Assembly (NCBI GenBank): GCA_025453925.1
Contig: JALOPK010000132.1
Span: forward strand, 1 to 8,451
DNA length: 8,451 nucleotides
Direction of reading: 5' to 3'
Origin: Candidatus Eiseniibacteriota bacterium
GTDB lineage: Bacteria > JAFGKV01
A model generated the notes under the pieces. That model was not told the DNA's origin, made no database searches, and saw only the letters and a list, made by a program, of their open reading frames with translations. Numbering within the stretch: the first letter of the stretch is position 1; every line of letters starts with the position of its first letter. This document shows, in pieces, positions 6,871 through 8,451 of this stretch. Made by a program: the position numbers and the translations under genes.

Positions 6871-7620
6871 CTACCTCCGGCTCACCCGGGACCATTGGCG
6901 AATCACCTTGTCGACATCGTCGCGAATCATGTCGCGGGCGTCGCGCTGGTCGTGGCCGCGCATCAGCAGTGCATCGTACGACGTCTCGTGGTGACGGATG
7001 TGCGCAATCACTGCCAGATGGACCGCCTCATCGTCCAGCCGCTTGGCCGCCGCACTTCGCCCGACGCGGCCGCTGTACTTGTTGCAGGCGTGTCTCGCGA
7101 TCTCGCGGTCGCGCCCCGCGGGGCAGCCCGGATAGATCTCGCGAATCTGCGCCGCGAATTGCCCGATGTAGGCATCGTCCAGCTCCGCGCGCCGATCGGC
7201 GGCCCTGGCCCGTCGGGACTCCCGCGCGCCGGCGTCGGCCTCACACTCCCCCTCGGCGCGGGCCAAGGCGTGCTCTTCCACCAGCAACCCCTGGCGTTCA
7301 TAGCGCTTTCTGGTTCGACTCCACTGCACGACGACCGCGGTCAATCCGGAGTGTTTGCGAGCTCGCCGCGTCAGGGCGGCGTCGCCGGAGGGGAGGAACA
7401 CCAGATGATCGAGGTCGGCGCAACTGAGGCAAGCGGCCCCTCGGTCTTTGCCGCGAAGGGTGATCCACGCACCGCGGCCCAGTTCGGTGCCGCATTCGTC
7501 GCAACGCGAATCCCCGCGGGCCATGAAGACTGTCAGTTCCGGCTGAAAAATCTGGCCGGACCTTGCCGGCTCCGCGTGCGTCGTGGGCGACCGCGCGGAG
7601 TCCATGTTACTCGGCATCAT
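6871..7620 (-). CDS. DUF2293 domain protein with N-terminal zinc ribbon
   Basis: This 249-aa protein starts at the first of two adjacent ATGs (7620, 7617). GAGGA on the minus strand, 4 or 7 bases upstream, supports either one. Residues 40-67 form a CxxC...CxxC zinc ribbon (C40, C43, C64, C67). The following block is typical of long DUF2293 proteins: FLPSGDAALTRRARKHS, then VVVQWSRTRKRYERQG, then a charged, probably helical stretch (about 115-150). The DUF2293 core is at about 155-245, with YPGCP, the diagnostic HACNKYSGRVGRSAAAKRLD (178-197), LAVIAHIRHHETSYDALLM, and the terminal helix. The domain has no established biochemical role. The basic helices and zinc ribbon make nucleic-acid binding a reasonable guess, but this is inference. 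There is no signal peptide. The frame stays open upstream to 7914 across the neighbouring 99-aa gene, but that extension is Pro/Arg/Ser-rich out-of-frame sequence and was not included. It lies 49 bp after the 99-aa gene, probably in one transcript. Confidence 0.88.
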   Translation of the reverse strand: MMPSNMDSARSPTTHAEPARSGQIFQPELTVFMARGDSRCDECGTELGRGAWITLRGKDRGAACLSCADLDHLVFLPSGDAALTRRARKHSGLTAVVVQWSRTRKRYERQGLLVEEHALARAEGECEADAGARESRRARAADRRAELDDAYIGQFAAQIREIYPGCPAGRDREIARHACNKYSGRVGRSAAAKRLDDEAVHLAVIAHIRHHETSYDALLMRGHDQRDARDMIRDDVDKVIRQWSRVSRR

Positions 7621-7669
7621 CACGTCCTCGGTGCCGACACGCACGACGCGCCCCCGGGCCGCCCGGATG

Positions 7670-7969
7670 CTACCGGGTGATCTTGTGCTCCGGGAAGTCC
7701 ACGGGCACGCTGAACCGCACTCTGCTGTGCACCGGACCGGATGACTCCATCGTGGTCTTCGGCCCCGACCCGCCGAGGAGCACTTCGATGGTCCCCTTGC
7801 TCGCGGCAAGGGCGAGATCGAACTCGACTTCGCGGGTGAAGGCGTTGCTCGTACCCGACTCGTAGGTCGGATTGATCCGGGCGCCTCTGTCGGGCGCGTT
7901 CTGTTGGGCCTCATGGACGCCGGCGATCACCTGCATCAGCGTCTCAGCGACAAAATCCTTCAGTATCAT
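7670..7969 (-). CDS. Conserved small protein of unknown function (GVxEAQ...FxVPV type)
   Basis: This 99-aa protein starts at ATG 7969, with GGAGG four bases upstream (7974-7978). The N-terminal helix (ILKDFVAETLMQVIAGVHEAQ) is followed by RGARINP, a strand with EVEFDLALAA, a short Gly/Ser loop, and a final strand VHSRVRFSVPVDFPE. I recall this order (helix with GVxEAQ, INP, FDxA, RxxFSVPV) from a widespread family of small hypothetical proteins, loosely like trypsin-co-occurring domains. That link is from memory and weak, and no function is known to me. It has no signal peptide, membrane segment or cysteine and is probably cytoplasmic. It is the first gene of the minus-strand series, upstream of the DUF2293 gene and facing the plus-strand gene across a 378-bp gap. 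No ATG lies upstream in frame before a stop, so the start is well fixed. Confidence 0.82.
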   Translation of the reverse strand: MILKDFVAETLMQVIAGVHEAQQNAPDRGARINPTYESGTSNAFTREVEFDLALAASKGTIEVLLGGSGPKTTMESSGPVHSRVRFSVPVDFPEHKITR

Positions 7970-8347
7970 TGGTCCTCCATCGCGTCCTCGGCGACGTATC
8001 TCGTGATGTCGCCGGGCAGATCCCGCTTCGGCGCACGTCCCTACGCGCGTCCATATCCCAGGTGCACGCGCATCCCAACACTGCGGGATGCGCCTTCCAG
8101 GCCGATGAACATGGGACTTCCGCTTCTCCGGTCAAGCGCGGCACGATGGGCACGGTCACCACGCGATGCGGGATGGCGGGAGAGAGGCCATGCGGGCGAG
8201 AAGGGGCGGCGTCGGCAGGGCATTCCGCGCCGCTGGCTGTGATGAAACTACACAGCATCGGTCTGACGGCGTAGATTACCGGAGCAAAGCTCTCGTGGCC
8301 GCTCTCTGCCTGGTGCGTATGTGCCATCACTTCGACCGGGAGAACCC
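7970..8347. promoter_or_regulatory. Divergent intergenic region between the 99-aa gene and the right-edge gene
   Basis: These 378 bp contain no convincing gene and must hold the start signals for both neighbours. The one clear element is the dyad at 8068-8093, listed separately. TGCGGGATG, which includes part of the dyad's right arm, occurs twice in direct orientation (8082-8090 and 8167-8175). No sigma-70-like -35/-10 pair could be placed with confidence. A 143-codon minus-strand frame crosses the region (8375-7944), but its composition is not protein-like. Confidence 0.4.
8068..8093. repeat. Perfect 9-bp inverted repeat, possible operator or leader hairpin
   Basis: GCGCATCCC (8068-8076) and GGGATGCGC (8085-8093) are perfect inverted copies separated by 8 bases. 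The dyad lies about 100 bp upstream of the 99-aa gene start and 254 bp upstream of the plus-strand gene. It may be an operator for a dimeric regulator or a hairpin in the minus-strand leader; sequence alone does not decide. Confidence 0.5.
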
Positions 8348-8451
8348 ATGGCGTCCTCGGACCCTTGCCGTTCAATCCGCATGGCGCTCTTCGTTGCGGC
8401 CAATACTCTCTTGCTGGCCATTTCCGGCTATGGCGTCCTCTCGCTCCCCTC
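8348..8451 (+). CDS. N-terminus of a secreted or membrane protein (3' end outside window)
   Basis: Only the first 34 codons are present. ATG 8348 is preceded by GGGAG with five bases of spacing. The peptide begins MASSDPCRSIRMALFVAANT and continues LLLAISGYGVLSLP: a short polar start with two arginines, then a hydrophobic core (about 12-33), which is a signal peptide or N-terminal anchor. A second in-frame ATG (residue 12, at 8381) lacks a ribosome site. It is divergent from the six minus-strand genes. The mature protein is not visible, so no function can be given. Confidence 0.6.
   Translation, partial: MASSDPCRSIRMALFVAANTLLLAISGYGVLSLP

Noticed and set aside
6409-7680. 423-codon plus-strand frame opposite the TudS-like and DUF2293 genes
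   Set aside because: It spans two recognised genes on the other strand and the gap between them, and its product is low-complexity Arg/Pro/Ala/Gly-rich.
7621-7914. Upstream extension of the DUF2293 gene to give 347 aa
   Set aside because: The extra ~98 residues overlap the 99-aa gene in another frame and look like out-of-frame translation; adjacent ATGs with a GAGGA site at 7617-7620 explain the start.
7944-8375. 143-codon minus-strand frame across the divergent region
   Set aside because: It overlaps the starts of both flanking genes, lacks a ribosome site, and is rich in Pro, Arg, Ser and Cys without recognisable motifs. A real small gene here cannot be fully excluded.

Overview
The window is GC-rich DNA from a bacterium. 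One very large secreted protein ends in a FlgD-like/type IX-type C-terminal sorting domain, which is typical of the FCB (Fibrobacteres-Chlorobi-Bacteroidetes) group and related uncultured phyla such as Eisenbacteria, Latescibacteria or Gemmatimonadota. The phylum is an inference from domain style and base composition. No rRNA, tRNA, CRISPR, transposase or phage gene was found.

Layout: six genes lie on the minus strand and read right to left, and one gene on the plus strand starts at the right edge. In minus-strand order they are: (1) a 99-aa protein of unknown function (7670-7969); (2) a zinc-ribbon plus DUF2293 protein (6871-7620); (3) a TudS-related putative desulfidase with three conserved cysteines (6152-6760); (4) a small exported or anchored protein of unknown function (5541-6065); (5) a 1370-aa secreted multi-blade Asp-box (BNR/VPS10-like) beta-propeller protein with a ~200-residue insert, a MAM-like jelly roll and a FlgD-like tail (1224-5336); and (6) an ICMT/phospholipid-methyltransferase-like membrane protein that runs off the left edge (1-1028). 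The plus-strand gene (8348-8451) shows only a signal or anchor sequence.

Genes 1 and 2 are 49 bp apart and probably co-transcribed. The other gaps are 86-250 bp. The 195-bp gap between genes 5 and 6 holds two strong inverted repeats, so gene 5 probably ends its transcript there and gene 6 starts its own. The 378-bp gap between the 99-aa gene and the plus-strand gene is divergent and contains a perfect 9-bp dyad, a possible regulatory site.

The genes do not form a recognisable pathway. The large propeller protein and the two short exported products belong to the cell envelope or secretome; the TudS-like and DUF2293 proteins look cytoplasmic. I see no convincing new multi-gene system. The items most worth checking are the module inserted inside the propeller, the long C-terminal extension of the methyltransferase, the 99-aa/DUF2293 pair and the intergenic structures.
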